A stretch of 64,000 bases of DNA from Actinokineospora diospyrosa (GCF_024171925.1 NZ_JAMTCO010000005.1:1-64000); one strand, 5' to 3'; shown: positions 17,727 to 27,036, counted from the stretch's first letter. The notes: generated by a model not told the origin, from the letters alone. A program made the numbers and translations.

Positions 17727-18809
17727 TCACGCTCTTTTCGCCCCCGCTGGTCGGCTGTGCCGGAGGAGGTGGCGGTAGGTGGGGTGGGTCGCGGCGCCGC
17801 AGCGGCAGTCGGGGTGGGGTTGCCAGCGGCGGTGGTCCACGGCCGCGGTGAACGGGTTCACCTCCAGGGTGGTGTTCCAGGTCCGGGGTGGTTGGGCGGT
17901 CGGGTCGCGCAGCCAGGCCACCGCGTGCAGGACCTGCGTGACGGCCAGACCGGCGGTGACGTGGGCGGTCGCCAGGTCCGTCGGCAGTGCTCTACCCGCC
18001 AGTTGGGCCGCGATCCGGGGCCAGCACGGGTCCAGGTCGGTCCGGTGGTGGTCGGCGCAGTGCAGGCAGCCGCTCGCGCCGGGCACCACCAGCGGGCCGA
18101 CGATCCCCACGCCGTCGCGGACGCGGACCGCCAGGTGCGCCTGACCGTCGGTGACCAGGTCGACCACGGTCGACGGCTCCGGGACGAGGGCGTCGGTGAG
18201 CACGACCAGGTCCGGTCTGAACCGGGCGAAGCGGCGGACCCCGGCCGTCTCCTCGGCGCGGCGCACCGCCTCCGGCCCGGCCACCTGGCGCGGGCGTCCG
18301 ATGTCCTCGACCAGGTAGCCCGTGCCCACGTCCTCCGCGCGCACCGTCCCCCGAGCAGCCACGTGCAGCCGCCCAACACCGGCGACCGCGAGCAGCCCTG
18401 CCACAGCGACGGCGAGCCTGCCGTCGCCGCGGACCAGAACCCGGTAATCGGCCCGTTCCGCGGGCGGCGGCAGGCCGGGGTGCAGCGTCGCTGTCGCCGC
18501 GTCACCCGCCAACCGCAGCGGTACCCGGGGGCCCGGCACGGCGTCGTCGTCGAGCAGGCCGTGGTCGACGAGGTCCGCCAGCAGGTCCAGCAGGACCTCC
18601 TCGTGCGGTGGGCCGACACCGGCGACCACCTCGTCGGTGGTGCGGCCACCGGTGAGATCGGTCGCCGCGGCCAAGACCGGCTCGGGCAGGCCGCTGATGA
18701 CCAGTGCCCGCCGCGGGTCGAGGCCGATCTGGAGTTCACCGGCGCGGCGCGCGAGCACCGCGAGACCGGCCCGCAGCCGGGGCCGGTGTGGAAGGGTCCG
18801 TTCGCGCAT
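17727..18809 (-). CDS. ThiF/E1-like (TOMM-type) fold protein, catalytic motif degraded
   Basis: About 360 residues. An N-terminal domain (to about 110) resembles peptide-binding wings of cyclodehydratase-type proteins. A Rossmann-like E1 domain then contains RVLVRGDGRLAVAVAGLLAVAGVGRLHV. Zinc ligands are likely at GCLHCADHH and, near the end, HPDCRCGA. The nucleotide loop reads GDGRLA rather than GxGGxG, and the usual downstream Asp/Arg/Lys set is not evident, so adenylation activity is doubtful. No precursor peptide gene is seen nearby. ATG at 18809 is chosen over the longer frame. Confidence 0.65.
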   Translation of the reverse strand: MRERTLPHRPRLRAGLAVLARRAGELQIGLDPRRALVISGLPEPVLAAATDLTGGRTTDEVVAGVGPPHEEVLLDLLADLVDHGLLDDDAVPGPRVPLRLAGDAATATLHPGLPPPAERADYRVLVRGDGRLAVAVAGLLAVAGVGRLHVAARGTVRAEDVGTGYLVEDIGRPRQVAGPEAVRRAEETAGVRRFARFRPDLVVLTDALVPEPSTVVDLVTDGQAHLAVRVRDGVGIVGPLVVPGASGCLHCADHHRTDLDPCWPRIAAQLAGRALPTDLATAHVTAGLAVTQVLHAVAWLRDPTAQPPRTWNTTLEVNPFTAAVDHRRWQPHPDCRCGAATHPTYRHLLRHSRPAGAKRA

Positions 18810-18918
18810 GGGACCAGGGTGCCGTGCTGGGCCGAATGGCGGAGCCGGTTGTCCACAGGTGAGAGTCACACCCGCCCGGTCCTCCCGCGTTGTCGGTGTC
18901 TCCCCTTACGGTTGTGCC

Positions 18919-19449
18919 GTGGCCGAACCCCGCGTCGAGGTGCGCAGGAGCAAGCGCAGAACCCGCACCGTCACGGCGTACCGCGAAGGTGACACCGTGA
19001 TCGTTCTCATCCCGGCGAGGCTGTCCAAGAAAGAGGAAGCCCACTGGGTCCAGGAGATGCAGCGCAGGCTGCTGCGCAACGAGACCAAGCGGCGCTCGCC
19101 CGCGCGCAGTTCGGACGCCGCGCTGCTGGCCCGCTGCGGTGAGCTCTCCGACCGCTACTTCGGCGGCCAGTGCTTGCCCCGCGCGGTCCGCTGGGTCCCG
19201 CCGATGCGCACCCGGTGGGCGTCCTGCACCCCGGTCGACCGCACGATCCGGGTCAGCGAACGGCTGCGCGAGGTCCCCGCCTGGGTCCTCGACTACGTGC
19301 TGGTGCACGAGCTGGCGCACCTGCTGGTCCCCGGCCACGGCCCCGACTTCTGGGAACTCGTGCACGCCTACCCCAAGACCGAACGCGCCGTCGGCTACCT
19401 CGAGGGCCTCTCCGCCGCGGCGGGCTGGGGCATCACCACTGACGACTAG
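18919..19449 (+). CDS. M48-like metallopeptidase, YgjP/DUF45 family
   Basis: 176 residues with HELAHLLVPGHGPDFW: the zinc-binding HExxH plus the third ligand His, as in YgjP (WLM/DUF45) proteins. WASCTPVDRTIRVSERL before it is also typical. There is no signal peptide, so it is likely cytoplasmic. The start is GTG at 18919 (VAEPRVEVR). It is transcribed away from the ThiF-like gene across a 109-bp divergent region. Confidence 0.85.
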   Translation: MAEPRVEVRRSKRRTRTVTAYREGDTVIVLIPARLSKKEEAHWVQEMQRRLLRNETKRRSPARSSDAALLARCGELSDRYFGGQCLPRAVRWVPPMRTRWASCTPVDRTIRVSERLREVPAWVLDYVLVHELAHLLVPGHGPDFWELVHAYPKTERAVGYLEGLSAAAGWGITTDD

Positions 19450-19466
19450 CCACTAGGCGCCTGGTC

Positions 19467-19496
19467 ACCCGGCGAGCGGACGACCGCTCGCCGGGT
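19467..19496. terminator. Bidirectional hairpin between convergent genes
   Basis: ACCCGGCGAGCGG pairs perfectly with CCGCTCGCCGGGT (13 bp) over a 4-nt loop. It lies between the ends of the DUF45 gene and the DUF2342 gene and could serve both. Confidence 0.65.
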
Positions 19497-19497
19497 A

Positions 19498-19566
19498 CCA
19501 CCTAGCCCGGAACGACCCAGCCCGCAACCACCTAGCCCGCAACCACCTAGCCCGCAATGACCTAGT
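19498..19566. repeat. 15-bp tandem repeat, about 4.5 copies
   Basis: The unit CCACCTAGCCCGCAA and close variants run head to tail from just after the hairpin into the last codons of the DUF2342 gene. Two central copies are identical. Confidence 0.7.
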
Positions 19567-20860
19567 CGTCGGAGTCCTTGGGGTCCGTGGGCTGCTCGCC
19601 CGCGGTGCGCTCCAGCTGGGCGATCGGGTCCTCGCCCGAGGTGGACAGCCGCTCGCTGAAGTCCAGCGGCTCGTCGAGGTCCTCGGCGGTCGGCATCAGG
19701 TCCGGGTGCGCCCACAACCCGTCACGGACGTCGATGCCGTGCTTGTCGGTGACCAGCCGCCACAGGTTCGTCGCCGCGCGCAGGCGCCGGGGCCGCAGCT
19801 CCAGGCCGACCAGCGTCGCGAACGTCTGCTCGGCGGGTCCACCCGAGGCCCGGCGGCGGCGCAGCGTCTCGCGCAACGCCTCCGCACCGGGCAGCCGGTC
19901 GGTGACGGCCTCGCCGACGACCAGGTCCACCCAGCCCTCGACCAGGGCGAGCAGCGTCTCCAACCGGGCGAGCGCGGCCTGCTGCTCCGGGGTCGTCTTC
20001 GGCTCGAGCATCCCCGAGCGCATGGCCTGCTCGATGCTCTCCGGGTTCGCCGGGTCGACCTGGGTCGCCAGCTGCTCCAGCGCGGAGATGTCGACCTTGA
20101 TGCCGCCCGCGAACTCCTCGACCGCGCCGAGCAGCCGCTGCCGCAGCCACGGCACGTGCGCGAACAGCCGTTGGTGGGCGGCCTCGCGCGCGGCGATGAA
20201 CACCAGCACCTCGCTGGCAGGCCGCTCCAGGCCCTTGGTGAACTCCTCGATGTTGGCGGGCAGCAGCGCCGCGGTCGCGTCCGGGCCCAGCGGCAACCCG
20301 ATGTCGGTGACCGTCAGCACCTCCGACCCCAGCTGCGCCAGCGCGTTGCCCAGCTGCGACCCGAAGGCCATCCCGCCCATCTGCCCGACCATCGCCAGCA
20401 GCGGACCGGCCTGCTGCTTGGCCTCCGCGGGCAGCGCCTCCACCCACGCCCCGGCCATCCGGCGGGCGACCGGGTCGCACAGCCGCTGCCAGGTCGGCAG
20501 CGTGTGCTCGACCCAGTCGCGGGCGGTCCACGCCTTGGCCGAGGTGGCGCCGACCGGCAGCGTCGTCACCGGGTCCAGCCACATCTCGGCCAGGTGCAGC
20601 GCGTCGACGACGGCCTTGGTGGACTCCGCTGGCGCGGTGAACCCGATCTGCCCGGCGAGCTTCTGCACCGCGATCTGCTTGGCCAGGTCGTAGTTGACCG
20701 GACCGCTCGAGGACCCCGCCTGGCTCATCATCTGGCCGAGCTGGCTGAGCATCTGCCCGAGCTGGTCGAACGGGTTCTCCTGACCGCCGCCAGGCTTGCC
20801 GCCGCCCTTGCCGTCACCGTCGGGGTCCGGCACGCTGAAGCCGAACGGGAACTCGCTCAT
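19562..20860 (-). CDS. Zinc-dependent metalloprotease-like protein, DUF2342 family
   Basis: 432 residues: a Gly/Gln-rich N-terminus with repeated QLGQM words, then the DUF2342 core with IAAREAAHQRLF (the E-x-x-H part of a zincin-like site) and LVEGWVDLVV. The family is called metalloprotease from structural similarity, although the first His of a standard HExxH is replaced by Arg here. The homologue in mycobacteria (Rv3195 region) has the same neighbours, including the divergent PDZ protein gene. ATG at 20860 (MSEFPFGF). Confidence 0.8.
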   Translation of the reverse strand: MSEFPFGFSVPDPDGDGKGGGKPGGGQENPFDQLGQMLSQLGQMMSQAGSSSGPVNYDLAKQIAVQKLAGQIGFTAPAESTKAVVDALHLAEMWLDPVTTLPVGATSAKAWTARDWVEHTLPTWQRLCDPVARRMAGAWVEALPAEAKQQAGPLLAMVGQMGGMAFGSQLGNALAQLGSEVLTVTDIGLPLGPDATAALLPANIEEFTKGLERPASEVLVFIAAREAAHQRLFAHVPWLRQRLLGAVEEFAGGIKVDISALEQLATQVDPANPESIEQAMRSGMLEPKTTPEQQAALARLETLLALVEGWVDLVVGEAVTDRLPGAEALRETLRRRRASGGPAEQTFATLVGLELRPRRLRAATNLWRLVTDKHGIDVRDGLWAHPDLMPTAEDLDEPLDFSERLSTSGEDPIAQLERTAGEQPTDPKDSDD

Positions 20861-20957
20861 GGCTCCACGGTACGCGGCGTGGCCCACCCCGTGCCGTCCG
20901 GTGAACTCGTGCCGTCCGGTGATCCGCTCTCGGTGAACGCACGTACCCTGTGGCGTC

Positions 20958-22058
20958 GTGAGCACCGCACCGGAGTCACCCGCCGCGCCCCCCACGCCCG
21001 ACCCGCCCACCGTGCGGGCGGCGCTCACCCGGCGCGGCTGGACGCTGGTGGTCAGCACCGTGGTGACGGCGGCGCTGCTGCTGGTCGGCCTGCTGGTGCC
21101 GATCCCCTACGTCTCGCTCGGCCCCGGCCCGACCTACGACACGCTCGGCTCGGTCGAGGGTGTGCGGGTCGTGCAGATCGAGGGCGAGCCGAGCCACGAG
21201 ACGACCGGTCAGCTGCGGATGACGACGGTGTCGGTCAACGACGAGATCACCCTGTTCGGTGCGTTCGGCCTGTGGGTCAGCGGCCGCTACGCGCTCGCCC
21301 CGCGCGAAGACTACTTCCGCCCGGGGGAGACCGAAGAGGACATCGACCGGCAGAACACCAAGCTGTTCCAGGACTCGCAGAGCAACGCCGAGATCGCCGC
21401 GCTGCGCTACCTGAAGTACCCGATGAAGGTGATCGCCCAGGAGATCACCTCGGGCGCGCCAGCCGACAAGGTCTTGGCGCCGGGGGACCAGTTGGTCGAG
21501 GTCAACGGCAAGAAGGTCGCCGCGGCCGCTGACGTGCGGGGGGCTCTAGCGGGCACTACGCCCGGGCAGAGCATCGCCATCACCTATAAGCGCGACGGTC
21601 AGGAGAAGACCGCGACCATCGCCCTCGCGCGGGCGAGCGACTTCGGGCAGGAGGACCGCCCGGAGGGGTTCATCGGCCTCGGCGCCGGGGAGCGCCCGGA
21701 CGTGGACTTCAAGACCACCATCCGGCTGCAGAACGTCGGCGGCCCCTCGGCGGGCCTGATCTTCGCGCTGGCGATCATCGACCGGCTCACCGAGGAGGAC
21801 CTCGCGGGCGGCGCCACGATCGCGGGCACCGGTGAGATCGATGCGGCGGGCAACGTCGGCCGCATCGGCGGGATCCCGTTCAAGATGGTCGCCGCCAAGG
21901 AGGCCGGGGTGAGCGTGTTCCTGGTCCCCGAGGGCAACTGCGCCGAGGCCAAGGACAACGCGCCGGACGGGTTGCGGCTGGTGAAGGTGTCCACCCTCGA
22001 CGGTGCGGTCCAGGCGCTCAAGGACGTCAAGGCCGGACGACCGGTCCCCGGCTGCTAG
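20958..22058 (+). CDS. PDZ domain/Lon-like serine protease (YlbL type)
   Basis: 366 residues: an N-terminal transmembrane helix (about 28-50), a PDZ-like domain (about 155-225, SGAPADKVLAPGDQLVEVNG) and a Lon-type S16 domain with the serine in GGPSAGL and the lysine in GIPFKMVAA, the family's Ser-Lys dyad. The protease domain should face outside the membrane. Gene order (DUF2342, PDZ, UPF0182) matches the Rv3193c-Rv3195 block of mycobacteria. The start is GTG at 20958. Confidence 0.9.
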   Translation: MSTAPESPAAPPTPDPPTVRAALTRRGWTLVVSTVVTAALLLVGLLVPIPYVSLGPGPTYDTLGSVEGVRVVQIEGEPSHETTGQLRMTTVSVNDEITLFGAFGLWVSGRYALAPREDYFRPGETEEDIDRQNTKLFQDSQSNAEIAALRYLKYPMKVIAQEITSGAPADKVLAPGDQLVEVNGKKVAAAADVRGALAGTTPGQSIAITYKRDGQEKTATIALARASDFGQEDRPEGFIGLGAGERPDVDFKTTIRLQNVGGPSAGLIFALAIIDRLTEEDLAGGATIAGTGEIDAAGNVGRIGGIPFKMVAAKEAGVSVFLVPEGNCAEAKDNAPDGLRLVKVSTLDGAVQALKDVKAGRPVPGC

Positions 22059-22573
22059 CCGCGCAACGTGTCCAGCAGCGCGGCGGTGAGGTTCTCGGCG
22101 AGGTCGGGGTGCTCGACGACCTCCTCCACGCCGTCCGCGCCCGCGCGCAGCCGTAGGACGCAGGCGACCGAACCGTCCCGCAGCACTGCGGCGACCAGCC
22201 GGGCCTCGCGGGCCGCGGGGTGCTCGGCCGCCGCCGCGCTCACCGTGTCGGGGTCGGACTCCGGGAGCTCGGCCTCCGCCTCGGGCGGCAGGATCAGGAT
22301 CTCCTGCACCAGCGCGCAGCCCGCGACCGCTTCCGGCCACATGATCGTGCCCAGCGCGGCGCCGAGGTCGCCGTCTGGCAGCTCGTCCTGCGCGACCGGG
22401 GTCAGCGCCGCGCCCGGGTCGATCTGGCCTGCCAGGTCCGGCTGCTCGCGCAGCAGGTCCGCGGTGGGCACCAGCGCGAACAGTTGCGGGCGCTGGTCCC
22501 AGCCGCCGGTGGCGACGAAGTCCTCGACCTCGCGGGCGGCGGCGGGCAGGTCCTGGATGCTCACGGCGCACAT
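22055..22573 (-). CDS. PPA1309 family protein
   Basis: 172 residues, acidic, with WDQRPQLFALVPTADLL and GTIMWPEAVAGCALVQEI, typical of the actinobacteria-restricted PPA1309 family of unknown function. It is convergent with the PDZ protease gene and overlaps its stop by four bases. The start is ATG at 22573 (MCAVSIQDLP); the longer frame back to 22633 lacks protein-like sequence. Confidence 0.8.
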   Translation of the reverse strand: MCAVSIQDLPAAAREVEDFVATGGWDQRPQLFALVPTADLLREQPDLAGQIDPGAALTPVAQDELPDGDLGAALGTIMWPEAVAGCALVQEILILPPEAEAELPESDPDTVSAAAAEHPAAREARLVAAVLRDGSVACVLRLRAGADGVEEVVEHPDLAENLTAALLDTLRG

Positions 22574-22764
22574 GGTCGCACCGGTCCCCGACCTGCCCGC
22601 GCCTGCCCCCGGCGGGTGCCGGGTTGTCCACAACCCGCCCGGTCATCCACACATAACGGACACCCGAACGGGAACCCGGACCGGCCCTAATAGAGTTGAA
22701 CAACCTGGACGGGCCAGCTCGTCCGGTGTGAACGTCGAAAGCCAGCGACTCTGGAGCGTGCCCA

Positions 22765-25752
22765 GTGGCCACTCGGCCCCCGATCGGTCTGCCGAAGCTG
22801 TCCCGGCGCAGTCGGATCCTGCTCATCATCGCCGCCGCGTTGATCCTGCTGCTGTTGGTCGGGTCCCGGCTGCTCAGCACCTATGTGAACTGGCTGTGGT
22901 TCGGTGAGGTCGGGTTCACCTCGGTGTTCACCACCGTGCTGTGGACCAGGATCGTGTTGTTCTTCGCCGTCGGCGCCCTCGTCGGCGGGCTGCTGGCGGT
23001 GAGCCTGTGGGTCGCCTACCGGACCCGGCCGGTGTTCGTGCCGGTGTCCAGCGCGGACGACCCGCTCGCCCGCTACCGCTCCACCGTGGTGCAGCGGGTG
23101 CGCCTGTTCGGCATCGGCCTGCCGGTGATCATGGGCCTCATCTCCGGGTCGGCGGCGCAGTCGGACTGGCAGCAGGTGCAGTTGTTGCTCAACGGCGGCG
23201 ACTTCGGCGTCAAGGACCCGCAGTTCCAGATCGACATCGGCTTCTACGCCTTCACCCTGCCGTTCATCACCTGGCTGATCAACTGGCTGTTCGTCGCGGT
23301 CGCGGTCGCCTTCTTCGGCGCGCTGATCACCCACTACCTGTTCGGCGGGATCCGCCTCGCAGGCAAGGGCGGCCAGCTCGCCGCGCCAGCCAGGATGCAG
23401 CTGTCGATCACCGCTGGCGTGTTCGTGCTGATCTACGCGGTCGACTACTTCTTCGAGCGCTACGAGCTGCTGTTCAACAAGCACGACCTGTTCAGCGGCG
23501 CGAACTACACCGACCTCAACGCGGTGCTGCCCGCCAAGCTCATCCTGATGTTCATCGCCGCGTTCTGCGCCGTGGCCTTCTTCGCGGGCGCGTTCCTGCG
23601 CAACCTGCAGCTGCCCGCGATCGCCACCGCGCTGCTGATCCTCTCCGGCATCCTGGTCGGCGCGGCGTGGCCCGCGGTCATCCAGCAGTTCTCGGTGCGG
23701 CCCAACGAGAACACCAAGGAATCGCTGTCCATCCAGCGCAACATCGACGCGACCAGGGCGGCCTACGGGCTCACCGAGAAGAACGTCAAGACCGAGGACT
23801 ACTCGGGCACCTCGGCCACCGCGCCCGCCAAGATCCGCTCCGAGCAGAGCAGCATCAACACCATCACCAACGTGCGGCTGCTCGACCCGAACATCCTCGC
23901 CCCGACCTTCACCCAGCGCGAGGGCCGGGAGAACTTCTACGGCTTCCCGGAGAAGCTCGACGTCGACCGCTACACCATCGACAACAAGACCCAGGACTAC
24001 ATCGTCGCCGCGCGCGAGATCAAGACCTCCGGGCTCACCGAGACCCAGGGCGGCTGGATCAACCGGCACATGGTCTTCACCCACGGCAACGGGTTCGTCG
24101 CCGCGCCTGCCAACACCATCAACTCGGCGCTGCAGGACTCCAACGACCAGGGCGGCTACCCGGTCTTCAAGGTCAGCGACCTGACCAACGACGGCCCGAT
24201 CAAGGTCACCCAGCCGCGGATCTACTTCGGTGAGCTGGCCACCGACAACTACGCCATCGTCGGCGGCAAGGACAACGGTCGCCCGCTGGAGTACGACACC
24301 TCCACCAGCACCTTCGGCTACGACGGCGCGGGCGGCGTGCCGATCGACGGGCTGTTCAACAAGCTCGTCTTCGCCGCGCACTACACCGAGCGCAACATCC
24401 TGTTCTCCTCGCAGATCGAGGAGGGCGCCAAGATCATGTACAACCGCAACCCGCGGGACCGGGTGAGCGCGGTCGCGCCGTGGCTGACCCTCGACGGCGA
24501 CCCGTACCCCGCGGTGGTCAACGGCCGGATCCTGTGGATCATCGACGGCTACACCACCCTGGAGAACTACCCGTACGCGCAGCGGACCTCCCTCGGCGAG
24601 GCCACCACCGACTCCCTCGACGGCGTGGTGCGCCAGGACAACCGCACGATCAGCTACATCCGCAACTCGGTGAAGGCCACCGTCGACGCCTACGACGGCA
24701 CGGTGAAGCTGTACTCGATCACCGACGACGACCCGGTGCTCAAGGCGTGGCAGGGGGTCTTCCCCGGCACGGTCTCGCCGTCCTCGGAGATCTCCGACGA
24801 GCTGCGCTCGCACTTCCGCTACCCGGAGGACCTGTTCAAGGTCCAGCGCGAGCTGCTCTCGAAGTACCACGTGTCCGACGCGGTCGAGTTCTTCTCGCAG
24901 AAGACCTTCTGGAACGTCCCGGCCGACCCGACCGAGGACGGCGCCTCCAACGCCACCAACGACGGGGCCAAGCAACCGCCGTACTACGTGCTCGCCCAGG
25001 CGCCCGGCCAGACCAAGGCGACGTTCCAGATCACCAGCGCGCTCAACTCGCTGAACCGGCAGTTCCTCGCCTCCTGGGTGTCGGTGTCGTCCGATCCGGA
25101 GGACTACGGGCAGATCCGGGTCTTGCGACTACCCACCTCCGGCACGGCCCAAGTGGAGGGTCCCGGCCAGGTGCAGAACCGGTTCCAAACCACACCCGAG
25201 GTCGCGGAGAACAGAACGCTGTTCAACAACCCGAGCGTGGCGCCGCGGTTCGGCAACCTGCTGACGCTGCCGGTGGCCGGTGGGCTGCTGTTCGTCGAGC
25301 CCATCTACATCCAGCGCAAGGACGCCAACGCCTTCCCGCAGCTGGCCCGCGTGCTGGTGTCCTTCGGCAACAAGGTCGGGTTCGCGCCGACCATCGACGA
25401 GGCCCTCGACGAGGTGTTCGGCAAGGGCACCGGCGACACGGCGACCAAACCGGGCGATCCGACGACACCGCCCACCAGTTCCACCTCGCCACCGCCCACG
25501 ACGACCACCACGCCACCGCCCGGCGGCGGGGGTACCGAGCTGGACCAGGCCGTGCAGGCCCTGAACACCGCCATCGCGCACCTGCGGCAGGCCCAGCGCG
25601 ACGGTGACTTCACCGAGCAGGGCAAGGCACTGGCCGAGTTGGACGCCGCGGCCAAGCAGTACGACACGGCCAAGGCGAAGGCGGGGCAGACCAGCACCCC
25701 ACCGTCCTCACCCGGCGCGTCACCATCACCCACCCCAGCCCCCGGCGGCTGA
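22765..25752 (+). CDS. UPF0182 family large membrane protein
   Basis: 995 residues. About seven transmembrane helices occupy residues 20-310. A long extracytoplasmic domain follows, with YTIDNKTQDYIVAARE, NRHMVFTHGNG and PQLARVLVSFGNKVGF. A Pro/Thr-rich stretch (about 905-930) and a Gln/Ala-rich helix come next, then a Ser/Pro tail. UPF0182 proteins are conserved in actinobacteria and cyanobacteria, with no settled function. The GTG start begins VATRPPIGL. It is followed by a good terminator. Confidence 0.92.
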   Translation: MATRPPIGLPKLSRRSRILLIIAAALILLLLVGSRLLSTYVNWLWFGEVGFTSVFTTVLWTRIVLFFAVGALVGGLLAVSLWVAYRTRPVFVPVSSADDPLARYRSTVVQRVRLFGIGLPVIMGLISGSAAQSDWQQVQLLLNGGDFGVKDPQFQIDIGFYAFTLPFITWLINWLFVAVAVAFFGALITHYLFGGIRLAGKGGQLAAPARMQLSITAGVFVLIYAVDYFFERYELLFNKHDLFSGANYTDLNAVLPAKLILMFIAAFCAVAFFAGAFLRNLQLPAIATALLILSGILVGAAWPAVIQQFSVRPNENTKESLSIQRNIDATRAAYGLTEKNVKTEDYSGTSATAPAKIRSEQSSINTITNVRLLDPNILAPTFTQREGRENFYGFPEKLDVDRYTIDNKTQDYIVAAREIKTSGLTETQGGWINRHMVFTHGNGFVAAPANTINSALQDSNDQGGYPVFKVSDLTNDGPIKVTQPRIYFGELATDNYAIVGGKDNGRPLEYDTSTSTFGYDGAGGVPIDGLFNKLVFAAHYTERNILFSSQIEEGAKIMYNRNPRDRVSAVAPWLTLDGDPYPAVVNGRILWIIDGYTTLENYPYAQRTSLGEATTDSLDGVVRQDNRTISYIRNSVKATVDAYDGTVKLYSITDDDPVLKAWQGVFPGTVSPSSEISDELRSHFRYPEDLFKVQRELLSKYHVSDAVEFFSQKTFWNVPADPTEDGASNATNDGAKQPPYYVLAQAPGQTKATFQITSALNSLNRQFLASWVSVSSDPEDYGQIRVLRLPTSGTAQVEGPGQVQNRFQTTPEVAENRTLFNNPSVAPRFGNLLTLPVAGGLLFVEPIYIQRKDANAFPQLARVLVSFGNKVGFAPTIDEALDEVFGKGTGDTATKPGDPTTPPTSSTSPPPTTTTTPPPGGGGTELDQAVQALNTAIAHLRQAQRDGDFTEQGKALAELDAAAKQYDTAKAKAGQTSTPPSSPGASPSPTPAPGG

Positions 25753-25768
25753 CCGCACGACCCACCGA

Positions 25769-25813
25769 GCAGGCCCGCCCCCGCACCCGCGGCGGCGGGC
25801 CTGCCCCTTTTTC
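25769..25813 (+). terminator. Intrinsic terminator after the UPF0182 gene
   Basis: GCAGGCCCGCC pairs with GGCGGGCCTGC (25769-25804, 14-nt loop), followed by CCCTTTTTCC. Confidence 0.8.
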
Positions 25814-25894
25814 CGCCCCCATGGTGACCCCACTCACCCGCAGACCCCCTGATTTGCTTCCACAGAACACCCCCGTGTACAGTCTTAATTACAA

Positions 25895-25968
25895 CGCGGG
25901 GTGGAGCAGCTCGGTAGCTCGCTGGGCTCATAACCCAGAGGTCGCAGGTTCAAATCCTGTCCCCGCTA
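25895..25968 (+). tRNA. Initiator tRNA-fMet (CAT), copy 1
   Basis: The cloverleaf folds fully with anticodon CAT. Initiator features are present: the C1 x U72 mismatch at the end of the acceptor stem and three G-C pairs (GGG/CCC) at the base of the anticodon stem. CCA is not encoded. Upstream, TTGCTT and TACAGT (18-base spacing) may be the promoter. Confidence 0.97.
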
Positions 25969-25978
25969 CAAAGGTCGA

Positions 25979-26015
25979 GGCCCTTGTCCACAGAAAACGT
26001 GGACGAGGGCCTTTT
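25979..26015 (+). terminator. Terminator of tRNA-fMet copy 1
   Basis: GGCCCTTGTCCAC pairs with GTGGACGAGGGCC (one wobble) over a 7-nt loop, followed by TTTT. Confidence 0.85.
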
Positions 26016-26026
26016 CCGTGTTGCAC

Positions 26027-26107
26027 CTGGGGGGCGACCCCCCAGACCCCCACGGTGCGACGGGCGCCGGAACCAGCGGGGTTCGCTTGACCTTTGGTCG
26101 TCGCATC
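26027..26107. repeat. RNA-gene-trailing repeat element, copy A
   Basis: A G/C palindrome (CTGGGGGG-cga-CCCCCCAG) begins a 33-bp stretch identical to that after the tmRNA terminator at 43727. The right end GACCTTTGGTCGTCGCATC matches GACCTTCGGTCATCGCATC at 43855. The middle differs between copies. Confidence 0.65.
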
Positions 26108-26176
26108 ACGGTGACGACAACGGGCCGTCTCCCTTTCCCGCTGGCGCGGTGGATGAGAACGCCGGGGATGTCGGGT

Positions 26177-26230
26177 TTTGGGGAAAGAAAGAAGAGGCGG
26201 TACTCCTGAAGAAAAGGAGTACCGCCTCTT
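26177..26230 (-). terminator. Terminator of tRNA-fMet copy 2
   Basis: A perfect 16-bp stem (AAGAGGCGGTACTCCT with its complement, 7-nt loop). On the minus strand it is followed by TTCTTTCTTT. Confidence 0.85.
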
Positions 26231-26233
26231 TAG

Positions 26234-26307
26234 TAGCGGGGACAGGATTTGAACCTGCGACCTCTGGGTTATGAGCCCAGCGAGCTACCGAGCTGCTCCA
26301 CCCCGCG
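26234..26307 (-). tRNA. Initiator tRNA-fMet (CAT), copy 2, inverted
   Basis: This is the exact reverse complement of the copy at 25895-25968 over all 74 bases. The upstream word ACACCCCCGTGTA is also shared by both genes, at the same distance, so the identity includes part of the promoter. The two genes are convergent, with 265 bases between their 3' ends. Confidence 0.97.
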
Positions 26308-27036
26308 GTGGTAAAACAAACCCTACACGGGGGTGTCTAGCGAGTTTCACAGGGGGGGTGGTTAACGGTGAGGGCTTGGTTGGGCGGGGGAGGTGGGGTG
26401 GGGGAAGGAGGGTGTCGGGTGTGGGCGGTGGGGAGTGGAGGGGTGGGGGCGTCGCGGGGTGGGCGGGGGTATTCGGTGTAGAGGGAGGGTGGGTTTCCGC
26501 GGGAGTGCGGGATCGACCGGGGTTAGTCCTCTGTGGACATCTCGATGGGAGTGCGGAATGGGCGGGTGTGGATGCGCGTGCATTCGCACTGGCGTTAGAG
26601 GGGAACGGATGCGCCCGGCGCGGGGTCCACACTGGACCCTCAAAGGGGTCTTAGTGTGACAGTCTCCCGGCGAACGCACTCCCCGTCGAGGCCGCGGGCC
26701 GGCGGTTTCCGGTCGCGCAGGCGCTGCCATCAGGGTGATCTGGACCACAATGGGGGGTTGGTGGTGGGGGAAACCCGGGTCCTGGACCGATTACCGTTCG
26801 CCCACCTCGGACTGGGCCGAACGGGTAGCGTGCTGGGAAGAGATCCACTCCTTCGGGGGAGCAAGGCGGCCGAGTCCACGTGGGATAGTCCCGTTTTGGG
26901 CCAACTGGGGACAGTCGGCGTCCGCTGATCGGTCCCGGGTCGAATGTCCCCGGCGGGTTGTTCAACGATCAGCCATTGTGGACTGGCGCACATGGCCACT
27001 GTGGACAGCACGGCGCTGCCGTGGGACCGTGGTGTT
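26308..27036. other. Gene-free region upstream of the PadR gene
   Basis: About 730 bases with no convincing gene. Positions 26350-26480 are very G-rich on the plus strand (many GGGG runs), and 26560-26960 holds only short frames without protein character. TGTGGAC occurs at 26979 and again at 27000, just before the PadR start, and could be part of an operator. Confidence 0.5.

Noticed and set aside
17727-18809. Thiazole/oxazole-modified peptide cluster
   Set aside because: Only one ThiF-like protein is present, with no YcaO, dehydrogenase or precursor peptide gene nearby, and its neighbours are conserved housekeeping genes.
26656-26928. Plus-strand frame of 90 codons upstream of the PadR gene
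   Set aside because: It has no protein-like pattern, overlapping frames of similar length exist on both strands, and codon bias does not favour it.
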